DNA of 64,000 nucleotides from Enterobacter sp. CC120223-11 (GTDB taxonomy: Bacteria > Pseudomonadota > Gammaproteobacteria > Enterobacterales > Enterobacteriaceae): NCBI RefSeq assembly GCF_900215375.1, contig NZ_OBEF01000008.1, forward strand, positions 145,793 through 209,792. The letters run 5' to 3'. A model generated the notes under the pieces. The model was not told where the DNA came from. It worked only from the letters and a program-made list of their open reading frames with translations, and made no database searches. How positions within the stretch are numbered: position 1 is the stretch's first letter; every line of letters starts with the position of its first letter. The position numbers were made by a program, and so were the translations under genes. Of the stretch, positions 16,733 to 25,286 are shown one piece after another.

Positions 16733-17692
16733 ATGACTTACGTAATTGTTCATGCGCTCGCGCCAATTTTTATCATCATGCTGCTGGGTTTCTGGGCCGG
16801 CAAAGCCAAAATGGTCGACAACAAAAATGTGTCGCTGCTTAACATCTTCGTGATGGACTTTGCCCTGCCCGCCGCGCTGTTCAGCGCCACCGTGCAGACT
16901 CCGTGGGCAGGTATTGTGGCCCAGTCGCCGCTGATTGTGGTGCTCACGGGTGCTATGTGGATTACCTACGCGGCAATCTACTTCCTCGCCACCAGCGTGT
17001 TTAAAAAATCCCCGCAGGATGCCGCCGTCCTGACGCTGACCGTAGCGCTGCCAAACTACGCCGCACTTGGCCTGCCCATTCTGGGGAGCGTGCTGGGTGA
17101 AGGCTCTGCGACCTCGCTTTCTGTGGCTGTCTCCATCGCCTGTGGTTCCGTATTGATGACGCCGTTCTGCCTGCTGATCCTGGAGCGTGAAAAAGCACGC
17201 GCCGCCGGTGAAAACAGCGGTTCTACCCTGGCGATGCTGCCGGTACTGATGTGGCGTTCACTGAAAAAACCAATCGTGATGGGCCCGCTGCTCGGCGTGA
17301 TCCTCTCGGCGATCGGGATCAAAATGCCGGACCTGCTGCTGGCCGCTATCAAGCCGCTGGGCCTGTCCGCTACCGCCGCCGCGCTGTTCCTGACCGGTGT
17401 GATTCTGTCTGCCCGTAAGCTGAAGCTGAACGCGATGGTCGGCATCGCCACCATCACCAAGCTGCTGATCCAGCCTTTTATCGCCTGGGCTATCGTTCTG
17501 GCCTTCGGCCTGCACGGCTCCGTCGCGATCACCGCGATCCTGATGATTGCGCTGTCTGCTGGTTTCTTCGGCGTGGTGTTCGGCAACCGCTTTGGCGTGC
17601 AGTCGCCGGATGCAGAAGCCGTGCTGCTGTTGAGCTCCGTTCTGTGTATCCTGTCGTTACCGCTGTTCATCACCTTAACTTCAGGCATGTAA
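16733..17692 (+). CDS. mdcF: Malonate transporter MdcF (auxin efflux carrier family)
   Basis: 319 residues with about ten hydrophobic helices, of the AEC family. It begins MTYVIVHALAPIFIIMLLGF and shows the family's central Asn/Pro-containing helix (ALPNYAALGLPILG). In malonate clusters this protein is assigned to malonate uptake. AGGTGA lies five bases before the ATG. It follows the mdcE hairpin and is separated from mdcG by only one base, so F, G and H form a coupled group. Confidence 0.92.
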   Translation: MTYVIVHALAPIFIIMLLGFWAGKAKMVDNKNVSLLNIFVMDFALPAALFSATVQTPWAGIVAQSPLIVVLTGAMWITYAAIYFLATSVFKKSPQDAAVLTLTVALPNYAALGLPILGSVLGEGSATSLSVAVSIACGSVLMTPFCLLILEREKARAAGENSGSTLAMLPVLMWRSLKKPIVMGPLLGVILSAIGIKMPDLLLAAIKPLGLSATAAALFLTGVILSARKLKLNAMVGIATITKLLIQPFIAWAIVLAFGLHGSVAITAILMIALSAGFFGVVFGNRFGVQSPDAEAVLLLSSVLCILSLPLFITLTSGM

Positions 17693-17693
17693 T

Positions 17694-18311
17694 ATGACAT
17701 TCACACCGCGCCCTCATGATTTACTGTGGCTGAAAAGCCGCGACGCCCTGCTCAATATTGATGAGGCGTGGGTGGCCAGCCAATGGCAGACGGGCTTGCC
17801 CGTGGTGGTGCGGCGCGATGTGAATGAAAACGGCGATATTCCGGTAGGCGTGCGCGGCATGAAGCGCGAACAGCGCGCCGCCGGATGGATTAAAGCAGAG
17901 TCCGTTTCCCGCGTCGTGACGCCGGAAGAACTGGCCGAACGCCAGCGCCTGCTGCACTCCCCATTTGTTTCTCAGCCGCCTGTTCAGGCGGCTATTTTAC
18001 TGACCACCTTTGCGTGGCCGTGGATCTGGGGCATTACCGGCAGTACGGCCTATGCCCTTGCCACCGAAATTCCCGTTCTGCACGCCGACAGCGATCTCGA
18101 TCTGCTGATCCGCGCCCCGCAGCCGCTGACTGACGATGAGTTGCGGCAGTGGCAGGCGCAGGTAGAAACGCTGCCGTGCCGGGCCGACACACAGATTGAA
18201 ACGCCCTTCGGCGCGTTTGCACTAAACGAGTGGCTGCGCGAAGGACGCGTTCTGCTGAAAACCGCCACCGGCCCGCATCTCACCGCAACGCCGTGGCACA
18301 GGGAGCCCTGA
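17694..18311 (+). CDS. mdcG: Phosphoribosyl-dephospho-CoA transferase (holo-ACP synthase)
   Basis: 205 residues of the MdcG family, which attaches the prosthetic group made by MdcB to Ser25 of MdcC. Typical blocks are the N-terminal RPHDLLWLKSRDAL and the nucleotidyltransferase-like Asp pair in HADSDLDLLIRAP. It starts one base after mdcF and overlaps mdcH by one base (TGATG). Confidence 0.94.
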   Translation: MTFTPRPHDLLWLKSRDALLNIDEAWVASQWQTGLPVVVRRDVNENGDIPVGVRGMKREQRAAGWIKAESVSRVVTPEELAERQRLLHSPFVSQPPVQAAILLTTFAWPWIWGITGSTAYALATEIPVLHADSDLDLLIRAPQPLTDDELRQWQAQVETLPCRADTQIETPFGAFALNEWLREGRVLLKTATGPHLTATPWHREP

Positions 18312-19213
18312 TGAAAATCCTCTTTACCTTTCCCGGCCAGGGCACCCAGCGCCCGGGCATGCTGCAAAACCTGCCCGACGGCGATGCCGTTCTTGCTGAT
18401 GTGCGCGCCGTGCTTGGCGATGAAACCGATCGGCTCGATACGCCAGATGCCCTGAAACACACCCGCGCGGTACAGCTTTGTCTGCTGATTGCGGGCGTGG
18501 CGTGGGCGCGTGAGCTTATTCGTCATGACGTCAAACCGGACATCGTCAGCGGCCTGTCGATTGGCGCGTACCCTGCTGCGGTGATCGCCGGGGCGCTGGA
18601 TTTTAACGATGCACTGCGGCTGGTGGCCCTGCGCGGTGATTTGATGGAGCAGGCTTATCCGCACGGCTACGGCCTGACGGCGATCGTTGGCCTTCAGCTC
18701 AGTCAGGTGGAAAAGCTGATGACGGGCAGCGGCACTTATATTGCCAATCTCAATGCCGAAACGCAGATCGTGATCGCCGGGCGGGATGAGGATATGGCTG
18801 CCGTGGCGCACAAAGCGCTGGAGGCCGGAGCCAGCAAGGCCACGCGCCTGGCGGTGAGCGTGCCTTCGCACTGTGCTTTGTTGGATAAACCCGCGGCAGA
18901 ATTAGCCCGGGCGTTTGAATCGGTGACGTTGTCACGCCCATCTCGTGCTTATCTTAGCGGATCGACGGGGCGCGTCCTGTGGGAACCGCTAAAAATCGCC
19001 GACGATCTGGCGTATAACATGGCCCGCACCGTGCAATGGCAGGATGCGATGGTTTCCGCCAATCAGCGCGATGCGCGACTGGCCATTGAGATGCCGCCCG
19101 GCAGCGTGTTAACCGGACTGACGCACCTCGCGGGCTGGCAGGGTGATGCCATCTGTATGGAAAGAAACAGCGTTGAAGTGGCGCAGCATCTGGTTAAGCG
19201 ACTCAGCCGTTAA
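18311..19213 (+). CDS. mdcH: Malonyl-CoA:ACP transacylase MdcH
   Basis: 300 residues of the FabD-type acyltransferase family. It shows the N-terminal FPGQGTQRPGM and the nucleophile elbow GLSIGAY, with the later His in SVPSHCALLD. It loads the first malonyl group on MdcC to start the catalytic cycle. The start overlaps the mdcG stop, and an upstream in-frame start inside mdcG is rejected. Its 3' end overlaps the convergent mdcR by 11 bases. Confidence 0.93.
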   Translation: MKILFTFPGQGTQRPGMLQNLPDGDAVLADVRAVLGDETDRLDTPDALKHTRAVQLCLLIAGVAWARELIRHDVKPDIVSGLSIGAYPAAVIAGALDFNDALRLVALRGDLMEQAYPHGYGLTAIVGLQLSQVEKLMTGSGTYIANLNAETQIVIAGRDEDMAAVAHKALEAGASKATRLAVSVPSHCALLDKPAAELARAFESVTLSRPSRAYLSGSTGRVLWEPLKIADDLAYNMARTVQWQDAMVSANQRDARLAIEMPPGSVLTGLTHLAGWQGDAICMERNSVEVAQHLVKRLSR

Positions 19214-20129
19214 GACTCCGGGCGTACATGCGCCCTTCCGCCGCCAGCGCCAGTAAATCCTGATCGCGTTCGCGGTGGTGGGAATAGACAATCGAAATCA
19301 GCTGGCGCATCTGATACGGTTCCGCCAGCCTCAGAAGCTGGACGTCTTTCTCATAGACTTTTTTCATCCGCCCCGGCATCAGGGCAAAGCCCACGCCCGC
19401 CTGCACCAGGCTTATCATCGAGAAGATATCATTCACCCGGGTGACAATTTCCGGCTCAAAACCCGCAATATGAAAAGCTTCCTGAAAGCCTGCATAGGTG
19501 GCGAACCCTTCCGCCAGAGAGACAAACTTGCGGTCAGCGTAGTCACGCAGATCGGCGGCCTGCGCTGAGTTGAGTTTTTCACTGGCGGGTGCGGCAAGAA
19601 AAATATCGTCGTGAAACAGTGGGATCACGTCAAATTTCGAGCCTGCAAACTCGCCTTCGTTGGTGGAGATAAGGATGGCGTCCAGCGCGTCGTCTTCCAG
19701 CATATCGAGCAACATCTGGTTGGAGCCCATGGTTAAATCCAGCTCCAGCGAAGGCCTGCGGAGCTTCATACCCATAATAATTTTCGGCACCGTTTCCAGC
19801 GTCAGCGAATAAAGCGTGCCGATGCGCAAACGCCCGCGCCCGACGCCTGCCACCTTGCGGGTCGCCTCCAGACCTTTATTCATCAGGTTGATGACATCCT
19901 GACAATACTCCAGCAGCGTCCAGGCCGCAGGCAGCGGCAGCAGGTTGCGTCCTTTATGCACAAACAGCGGGCAGCCAACGCCCTCTTCGAGCGTGTGCAG
20001 CGCCCGGTGAACGCTGACGCTGCTCAGTTCCAGCGCCTCGGCGGTGCGGGCAATGTTGCCCTTGCTCATAAACATCATAAAGACGCTGAGCTTGCGAAAG
20101 GTGATGTCCTGATTAATGTCGTCTTTCAT
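19203..20129 (-). CDS. mdcR: LysR-type regulator of malonate genes
   Basis: 308 residues with an N-terminal winged helix-turn-helix (FRKLSVFMMFMSKGNIARTA, then LSSVSVHRALHTLEEGVG) and a LysR effector domain of about 220 residues. It sits at the end of the mdc operon in convergent orientation, as in related malonate clusters, and is expected to activate mdc transcription with malonate. The 3' end overlaps mdcH by 11 bases, so the two transcripts are antisense there. A palindrome before mdcA is the likely target. Confidence 0.88.
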   Translation of the reverse strand: MKDDINQDITFRKLSVFMMFMSKGNIARTAEALELSSVSVHRALHTLEEGVGCPLFVHKGRNLLPLPAAWTLLEYCQDVINLMNKGLEATRKVAGVGRGRLRIGTLYSLTLETVPKIIMGMKLRRPSLELDLTMGSNQMLLDMLEDDALDAILISTNEGEFAGSKFDVIPLFHDDIFLAAPASEKLNSAQAADLRDYADRKFVSLAEGFATYAGFQEAFHIAGFEPEIVTRVNDIFSMISLVQAGVGFALMPGRMKKVYEKDVQLLRLAEPYQMRQLISIVYSHHRERDQDLLALAAEGRMYARSLNG

Positions 20130-20221
20130 TGCAGTCCATTTCTGTCGGGCCAGGTGCAGTCATTATACCTGCTTTTACTGGTTGCCCGTTGAAACGGTCC
20201 TGCGCCAGGATTATTTCAGGC

Positions 20222-20782
20222 TCAATGATATTGATGGCTTTCCACCAGCCAGTTTTTAAAGACATCGCTGCGCAGCGTGCGCAAAAAATCAATGGAGCCC
20301 GTACAGCCTATTTTTTTAATCAGCGTCTGGCGTGTCTGATACACCGTTTTAATATGCAGGTTGAGATATTTTCCCATTTCTGCCATTTTTTTGCCTTCTT
20401 TGATCAAATCGATCAGCCGCCTTTCCCTGGCGGTCAGCAATACAGGTTTATTCGTCGCCAGCGGCTTATCGGCAAGATAGCCGATGGAAATGATAAAATT
20501 TTGCAACTCATTCACCGTCACCCGTTTTGGCAGTTGATAAAACGGAGTCGCGCTCAGGAAATTAAAGGGTGTGCCGTCCGTGAGCAGTACAATCCGGTGC
20601 GTTGTCAGATCGTAGTTGTGATTTAATACATCCGTATATTGTTGCTCGCTCAAGAAGACATAACGTAACGAGGTGTTGTCAAAATTGATTTTTTCCAGAA
20701 TATGGACCAACCCCATTCTGAGATAATTATCCGTCAGCCAGATATCGGCATGATCGTGCTGTGTGTAGTCTTCGCCGCGCAT
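20222..20782 (-). CDS. LuxR-type regulator at the end of the blue-light operon
   Basis: 186 residues. The C-terminal LuxR helix-turn-helix reads LTARERRLIDLIKEGKKMAE, then GKYLNLHIKTVYQTRQTLIKKIGC. The short N-terminal part (ADIWLTDNYLRMGLVHIL, HRIVLLTDGTPF) is receiver-like without a clear phosphorylation pocket. It resembles in plan the two regulators at 5.9-8 kb. AAGGA stands nine bases before the ATG. It lies 100 bases after ariR on the same strand with no T-tract terminator between, so it may be the last gene of ycgZ-ymgA-ariR and respond to blue light. Targets are unknown. Confidence 0.8.
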   Translation of the reverse strand: MRGEDYTQHDHADIWLTDNYLRMGLVHILEKINFDNTSLRYVFLSEQQYTDVLNHNYDLTTHRIVLLTDGTPFNFLSATPFYQLPKRVTVNELQNFIISIGYLADKPLATNKPVLLTARERRLIDLIKEGKKMAEMGKYLNLHIKTVYQTRQTLIKKIGCTGSIDFLRTLRSDVFKNWLVESHQYH

Positions 20783-20882
20783 CGTACGGTTTCCTTTATT
20801 CTGTAAGCTGAGAGCACAAGGCCTGTGAGTTCACAGCCCGTCGGGTACGAGAATCAGGATTAAATCGACAGTAAAAAATGGG

Positions 20883-21161
20883 TCAAATATCGTCCATGGT
20901 GTGGCCGACGACAATCTCCAGGGTTTTCCTGATAATATCGGCCTGCACAATATCTTCTGTCGATTCCAGTCGACGAATCAGAGCCAGCATAATATTTTTA
21001 TTATTGATATGTTCCCCGGAAATAATAACGGTACGAATTGCAGCCCCTAACACCACCGATTCTTCGGCAAGCACATCCCCCGCATGACGGAAATAATCTG
21101 ATAGCGCATTATCGGCCAGAGCATTGTAAATATCGGGTTGCTGAATCATTGCTGTGTTCAT
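20883..21161 (-). CDS. ariR: Connector protein AriR (YmgB)
   Basis: About 92 residues, close to E. coli AriR through YFRHAGDVLAEESVVLGAA, then HINNKNIMLALIRRLEST and ending DIIRKTLEIV. In E. coli AriR is a small dimeric helical protein of the RcsB-directed connector group that affects biofilm and acid resistance. I chose the ATG at 21161, which has GGTGA spaced about seven bases, over an ATG eight codons upstream that lacks a site. Third gene of the BluR-controlled operon. Confidence 0.86.
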   Translation of the reverse strand: MNTAMIQQPDIYNALADNALSDYFRHAGDVLAEESVVLGAAIRTVIISGEHINNKNIMLALIRRLESTEDIVQADIIRKTLEIVVGHTMDDI

Positions 21162-21191
21162 CTGTTTCACCGTTAATAATGACATTGCTGG

Positions 21192-21491
21192 TTAATGGAT
21201 ATTGTCTTTGCCCGTTGCAGTCGTCCCTTCCGCAATAACTTGTACTCTCTCCTGGTGGTTCATTTTACCTGCCTGAGCTTCCTGCCCGTTGTTGTCGACC
21301 ATGACGCCTTCGATGTAGGCGACGACCTGCGGAAAAGCGCCACGCCGACGAGGATCCCGTTCGACGGCCTGCATGGTGCGAAGTTCTGTCAGTAAAGCCA
21401 TTGAGCTCACCGGCGCTTTGCGTTTCAACAGCGAAATCACCGCCTCGCCGATCAGTTCATCTGTGAGTTGTTCAATGTCGTTTCTGTTCAT
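21192..21491 (-). CDS. ymgA: YmgA-like connector protein
   Basis: 99 residues. It lies between ycgZ and ariR, the place of ymgA in E. coli. The N-terminus (NDIEQLTDELIGEAVISLLKR) and the following LLTELRTMQAVERDPRRRGAF fit the same short-helical YcgZ/YmgA/AriR fold; the C-terminal third is more divergent. In E. coli YmgA acts with AriR to stimulate the Rcs phosphorelay and colanic acid and reduce curli. Assignment is by position and weak similarity. Confidence 0.75.
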   Translation of the reverse strand: MNRNDIEQLTDELIGEAVISLLKRKAPVSSMALLTELRTMQAVERDPRRRGAFPQVVAYIEGVMVDNNGQEAQAGKMNHQERVQVIAEGTTATGKDNIH

Positions 21492-21531
21492 GACTGCGCT
21501 CTCTGCTTGCCGTTACGCCCGAAGCGCTGGG

Positions 21532-21771
21532 TTAGCGTTCGAAAAGCAGCCCAATCAGGGCGTTGTAGTGGCTTTCCTCTTCCGCACATGAGGAGTGCTC
21601 AAGACGGCTCAACAGTTTGGTACACAGGGATTTGCGGTTGAGGTTGCGACCATCGCTCAGAATGTCCACCACAATCTGGCCCAGGGTTTCCTGCTGGGTC
21701 GGCATGTTGGCCTTACTGAAATACTGCGCAATCGCGCTGGCGGTATCCGGGATGTAACCATTCTGCTGCAT
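21532..21771 (-). CDS. ycgZ: Connector protein YcgZ
   Basis: 79 residues closely matching E. coli YcgZ (AIAQYFSKANMPTQQETLG, then DGRNLNRKSLCTKLLSRLEH and NALIGLLFE). It is the first gene of the ycgZ-ymgA-ariR operon that the MerR-type BluR represses and blue light plus cold release. AGGAG precedes the ATG by six bases. Upstream lie several TGTACA repeats shared with the divergent bluF. Confidence 0.92.
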   Translation of the reverse strand: MQQNGYIPDTASAIAQYFSKANMPTQQETLGQIVVDILSDGRNLNRKSLCTKLLSRLEHSSCAEEESHYNALIGLLFER

Positions 21772-21831
21772 ATGTCGCTCCTGTACGAATCAGTAAAAGG
21801 GTTAAGGGCTCGTTATACAAACTTAGAAAAA

Positions 21832-21852
21832 TTGTACATAATATCTGTACAA
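21832..21852 (-). promoter_or_regulatory. TTGTACA-N7-TGTACAA palindrome before ycgZ (candidate BluR operator)
   Basis: Perfect 7-bp arms with a 7-base spacer TAATATC, 61 bases upstream of the ycgZ start. MerR-family regulators bind such dyads between promoter elements, and the cognate repressor bluR is encoded nearby. The motif recurs several times in this locus and before bluR. Confidence 0.72.
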
Positions 21853-21939
21853 ATGCATGATAAGTTTTTTAGCAAAAAATGCTAATACATAAATTTCAGT
21901 GCCTTACACTTGGTAAATAAGGCTTTATCTTAAAAATTA

Positions 21940-22001
21940 TGTACATCACCATCTTCAATTCTGTACAAAAATTTAGAGCGCTATTTCCCTCCATATGTAC
22001 A
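21940..22001. promoter_or_regulatory. Further TGTACA motifs in the bluF/ycgZ divergent region
   Basis: TGTACA occurs at 21940-21945, 21962-21967 and 21996-22001. They lie between the ycgZ operator and the bluF start, so BluR may also act on bluF here. Confidence 0.5.
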
Positions 22002-22105
22002 GGTCTCACTCAACGTAAAACATTTGTTAATTTAATGTGTTAAGTGCAAGACATCCCTTTAGCAATCTGCCAGGATGAAGCGTCTTCTTCTCTAAGTGAA
22101 AAATC

Positions 22106-23326
22106 ATGCTCACTACCATTATTTACCGCAGCCACTTTTGCGATGACGTCCCCGTCAAAGCCCTTGAGAGCATGGTTGCTGCTGCCAGTGTTAAAAATCG
22201 CGAAGCGGATGTGACCGGCATCCTGCTGTTCAACGGCACCCATTTCTTTCAGTTACTTGAAGGGCCAGACGAGGCGGTCAAGGCGATTTACCAGACCATT
22301 TGCGAGGACAGTCGCCATTACAACGTGGTGGAACTGTTGTACGACTACGGTCCCTCACGTCGCTTTGGCAAAGTCGGCATGGAACTCTTTGATTTGCGGG
22401 AGCACGATCGCGACGAGGTGCTGCAGACGATCCTCGACAAAGGCACCTCAAAATATCAGCTCACCTTTAATGACCGTGCACTTCAGTTCTTCAGAACCTT
22501 CGTCGCGGCAACTGAAAAGCCAAATTACTTCGAAGTTCCCGCCAGCATCGATTGGGCGTTCGTCACGGACACCGAAGCACGCTACGTCGACCCTCAGGTG
22601 GCGATGAAGCATGCCGACTGCGGCTTTGCGTTCCAGCCAATTATCGACCCGCTCTCCCAGGAGATTGTATCCCTCGAAGCGTTGGTGCGTACCGCGTCCG
22701 GAGATTCGCCGGAGGCCTATTTCAGCGCCCTCAGCGGTGAAGCAGTTTATGAAGCCGACCTCAACAGCAAACAGGCCGCTTTTGCGCTGGCTTCAGCGCT
22801 CGAACTGCATGACCAGACCATCAGCGTCAATCTGCTGCCAATGACGCTGGTGAACGTTCCCGATGCCGTTGCGACACTGCTGCAGTCAATCGAGCTCAAC
22901 GGATTGGTGCCCGAGCAGGTGATCGTTGAGTTCACGGAGAGCGAGGCTATTTCCCAGTTCGACGCCTTCACCCAGGCGGTGCGCTCCCTTAAAGCCGCCG
23001 GGATAAGCGTTGCTATCGACCATTTCGGTGCCGGTTTTGCCGGACTTTTAATGCTGGCCCAGTTCCAGCCGGACCGCATCAAAATCAGCCGCGATCTGAT
23101 TCGTGATGTGCATAAAAGTGGCCCACGCCAGGCCATCGTGCAGGCCATTATCAAATGCTGTGCATCGCTTGAAATCGCCGTCTCAGCCGTGGGCGTGGAG
23201 AAACCTGAAGAGTGGATGTGGCTTGAGTCAGCAGGCATTTTTCACTTCCAGGGCCATCTGTTTGCCCGCCCTTGCTTCTGCGGCATTCCCCCTGTCGCCT
23301 GGCCCGAAAAGAAAAGCCTGCTGTAG
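22106..23326 (+). CDS. bluF: Blue-light sensor BluF (BLUF domain plus degenerate EAL)
   Basis: 406 residues. The N-terminal BLUF domain (1-95) has the flavin-coupled Tyr7 (IIYRSH) and Gln49 (FFQLLEG) in the positions of E. coli BluF. The C-terminal EAL-like domain (about 165-400) keeps LEALVR but has DHFGAG for DDFGTG and AVGVE for AEGVE, so c-di-GMP hydrolysis is not expected. In E. coli blue-light-excited BluF binds BluR and removes it from DNA. It is divergent from ycgZ and followed by bluR on the same strand. Confidence 0.94.
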   Translation: MLTTIIYRSHFCDDVPVKALESMVAAASVKNREADVTGILLFNGTHFFQLLEGPDEAVKAIYQTICEDSRHYNVVELLYDYGPSRRFGKVGMELFDLREHDRDEVLQTILDKGTSKYQLTFNDRALQFFRTFVAATEKPNYFEVPASIDWAFVTDTEARYVDPQVAMKHADCGFAFQPIIDPLSQEIVSLEALVRTASGDSPEAYFSALSGEAVYEADLNSKQAAFALASALELHDQTISVNLLPMTLVNVPDAVATLLQSIELNGLVPEQVIVEFTESEAISQFDAFTQAVRSLKAAGISVAIDHFGAGFAGLLMLAQFQPDRIKISRDLIRDVHKSGPRQAIVQAIIKCCASLEIAVSAVGVEKPEEWMWLESAGIFHFQGHLFARPCFCGIPPVAWPEKKSLL

Positions 23327-23459
23327 TTTCCCCGAAAAAACCGCTCACAGCATTCTGATTATGTGGGCGGCCGCCTCTGCAATTTCCCCACGTCAGCCCT
23401 GTTTCGGATTATGTTCACCCTTTGTTAAGGATTATGTTGCTACCCTTAAGTTGAGCTGC

Positions 23460-23484
23460 TGTACAATAAATCATAAGTTGTACA
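23460..23484 (+). promoter_or_regulatory. TGTACA pair upstream of bluR (candidate autoregulatory site)
   Basis: TGTACA at 23460-23465 and 23479-23484 lies inside a GCTGTACAA..TTGTACAAGC dyad 60-80 bases before the bluR start. It resembles the ycgZ operator but has a longer spacer. Confidence 0.55.
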
Positions 23485-23541
23485 AGCACGTCTGATTCGT
23501 TATCTTAGCAAGGACGTATCGGTCAACGTATGAGGGAGTCT

Positions 23542-24273
23542 ATGGCCTTTTACAGCATCGGCGATGTCGCCGAACGATGCGGAATCAACCCTGTCACCCT
23601 GCGAGCCTGGCAGCGGCGTTACGGTTTGCTTAAACCTCAGCGTAGCGAAGGCGGTCATCGGCAGTTCGATGAAGAAGATGTTCAGCGTATCGAAGAGATT
23701 AAGCGCTGGATTAAAAGTGGCGTGCCCGTGGGTAAGGTTAAGGCCCTGCTTGAAGAGAGCAAAGTTGCCGTTCATGACGACTGGAGTACCCTCCAGGAAG
23801 AGATGATGGCGGTGCTGCGTTCTGCGCACCCGGCCAGAATGCGGGCGAAAATCGTTGCGCTAAGCCGTGAATACCGCGCGGAAGATCTTATCGACCATGT
23901 GTATGTGCCTACCCGCCTGCGCCTGGGTCTCGACCACAATACCGCCCGCATCATGTGCAGCATGCTGGACGGCGTGTTGACGGAGTTCGTTGCCGTCAGC
24001 CTCGCGGAATCACGCAAAAAATCCGGCAAAGATGCCCTGCTTATTGGCTGGGATACCGAAGACAGAACGCGGCTGTGGCTTGAAGCCTGGCGTTTGTCGC
24101 AGCAGGGCTGGCATATCGCCGTGCTGACCGATCCCCTCGATTCGCCGCGCCCGGAACTGTTTCCAGGCCAGCAGCTGATTGTCTGGACCGGAATCACCCC
24201 TACCCGTCGCCAGCAGGAACTGTTGCAGCATTGGCATGAACAGGGATATTCGCTTATTTTTCATCAACCCTGA
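23542..24273 (+). CDS. bluR: MerR-type repressor BluR
   Basis: 243 residues, the same length as E. coli BluR (YcgE). The MerR winged helix reads [20 protein letters not shown], then QRRYGL and [18 protein letters not shown]; the effector domain resembles the B12-binding-like module ([15 protein letters not shown]). It represses the ycgZ operon until bound by light-activated BluF. I chose the ATG at 23542, preceded by GAGGGAG and matching the E. coli N-terminus, over the ATG four codons upstream. Confidence 0.94.
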   Translation: MAFYSIGDVAERCGINPVTLRAWQRRYGLLKPQRSEGGHRQFDEEDVQRIEEIKRWIKSGVPVGKVKALLEESKVAVHDDWSTLQEEMMAVLRSAHPARMRAKIVALSREYRAEDLIDHVYVPTRLRLGLDHNTARIMCSMLDGVLTEFVAVSLAESRKKSGKDALLIGWDTEDRTRLWLEAWRLSQQGWHIAVLTDPLDSPRPELFPGQQLIVWTGITPTRRQQELLQHWHEQGYSLIFHQP

Positions 24274-24317
24274 GCGGCTTCGACCTCAGGAGTGATGACA
24301 AAAACAGGGAGAGAACC

Positions 24318-25274
24318 ATGCTTCGCAGAATGATATGCGCCACGGCGGCAACGCTGTTTGTCGCCCACGCCGCCCTTGCCACCCCACCACAGAACTTCCT
24401 TTACACTTCTTCCGGTGAACTGCCCGATCACCACGCGCTGCTGGAACGCCCGGACATTCACGGTGTACAGATCGTCTATTCATGGAAACAGCTGGAGCCC
24501 GCGCAGGGGAAGTATGATTTCAGCGCCATCGAGCAGGATCTGGCTCAGACTGACGCCCTGCATAAAAAGCTGTTTATTCAGATTCAGGACCGCTTTTTTG
24601 AAGCGCAGGCGCGCAACATTCCTGCTTATCTGCAAACGCCCGCATACGCCGGTGGTTTAGTGGCCCAGACCGATAACCCAGGTGAAGGCAAAGCGCCCGC
24701 TCAGGGCTGGGTGGCCATGCAGTGGAATGCCGACGTTCGCGCCCGATATCAGGCGCTGTTAAGCGCCCTGGCCGCTAAATTCGACGGTAAAGTGGCGGGT
24801 ATCAACCTGCCAGAAACGGCCATTGATATCGACATGAAGGACCCGAAAAGCGGCTTCAGCTGCGACCGCTACTTCACCGCCACCCTCGATAACATTCAGT
24901 TTGCCCGTAAGGCCTTCACGCACTCCAGAGTGGTGCAGTACGTTAACTTCTGGCCATGCGAATGGAACAACGACCATCAGTATATGTCGCGCCTTTTTGC
25001 CCTGGCAGCGGAGAATAAAATTGGCCTCGGCGGCCCGGATATCGTCCCGGGCAAGCAGGCGCAGATGAAAAATTCGTATCCGTTCTTCCACCAGTACAAA
25101 GGCAAGCTGGATTTTGTGGCAATGGCGGTGCAGGAGCCCACGCTGAGCTACACCAACCCGAAAACCCACAAGAAGTTCACTCGCGAGGAGTTCACGCAGT
25201 TTGCAGAGGATTACCTCGGGGCGAATATTATCTTCTGGAGCACACAGTCTCCGTGGCTGAAGGCAGAGAAATAG
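24318..25274 (+). CDS. Secreted TIM-barrel-like protein, possible glycoside hydrolase
   Basis: 318 residues with a signal peptide (residues 1-21, ending HAALA). The mature chain reads like a clan-A glycoside hydrolase barrel: VQIVYSWKQLEPAQGKYDF in strand 2, KLFIQIQDRFF in strand 3, GINLPETAID at the strand-4 acid/base position and MAVQEPTLSY near the end. Glu in LPETA and in VQEP are candidate catalytic residues. I do not recognise a named family. It starts 45 bases after bluR with GGAGAGAACC upstream, so it may be co-transcribed with bluR, though nothing links it to light sensing. An inverted repeat separates it from the next, convergent gene. Confidence 0.7.
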   Translation: MLRRMICATAATLFVAHAALATPPQNFLYTSSGELPDHHALLERPDIHGVQIVYSWKQLEPAQGKYDFSAIEQDLAQTDALHKKLFIQIQDRFFEAQARNIPAYLQTPAYAGGLVAQTDNPGEGKAPAQGWVAMQWNADVRARYQALLSALAAKFDGKVAGINLPETAIDIDMKDPKSGFSCDRYFTATLDNIQFARKAFTHSRVVQYVNFWPCEWNNDHQYMSRLFALAAENKIGLGGPDIVPGKQAQMKNSYPFFHQYKGKLDFVAMAVQEPTLSYTNPKTHKKFTREEFTQFAEDYLGANIIFWSTQSPWLKAEK

Positions 25275-25286
25275 CCGTTTCGCGTT

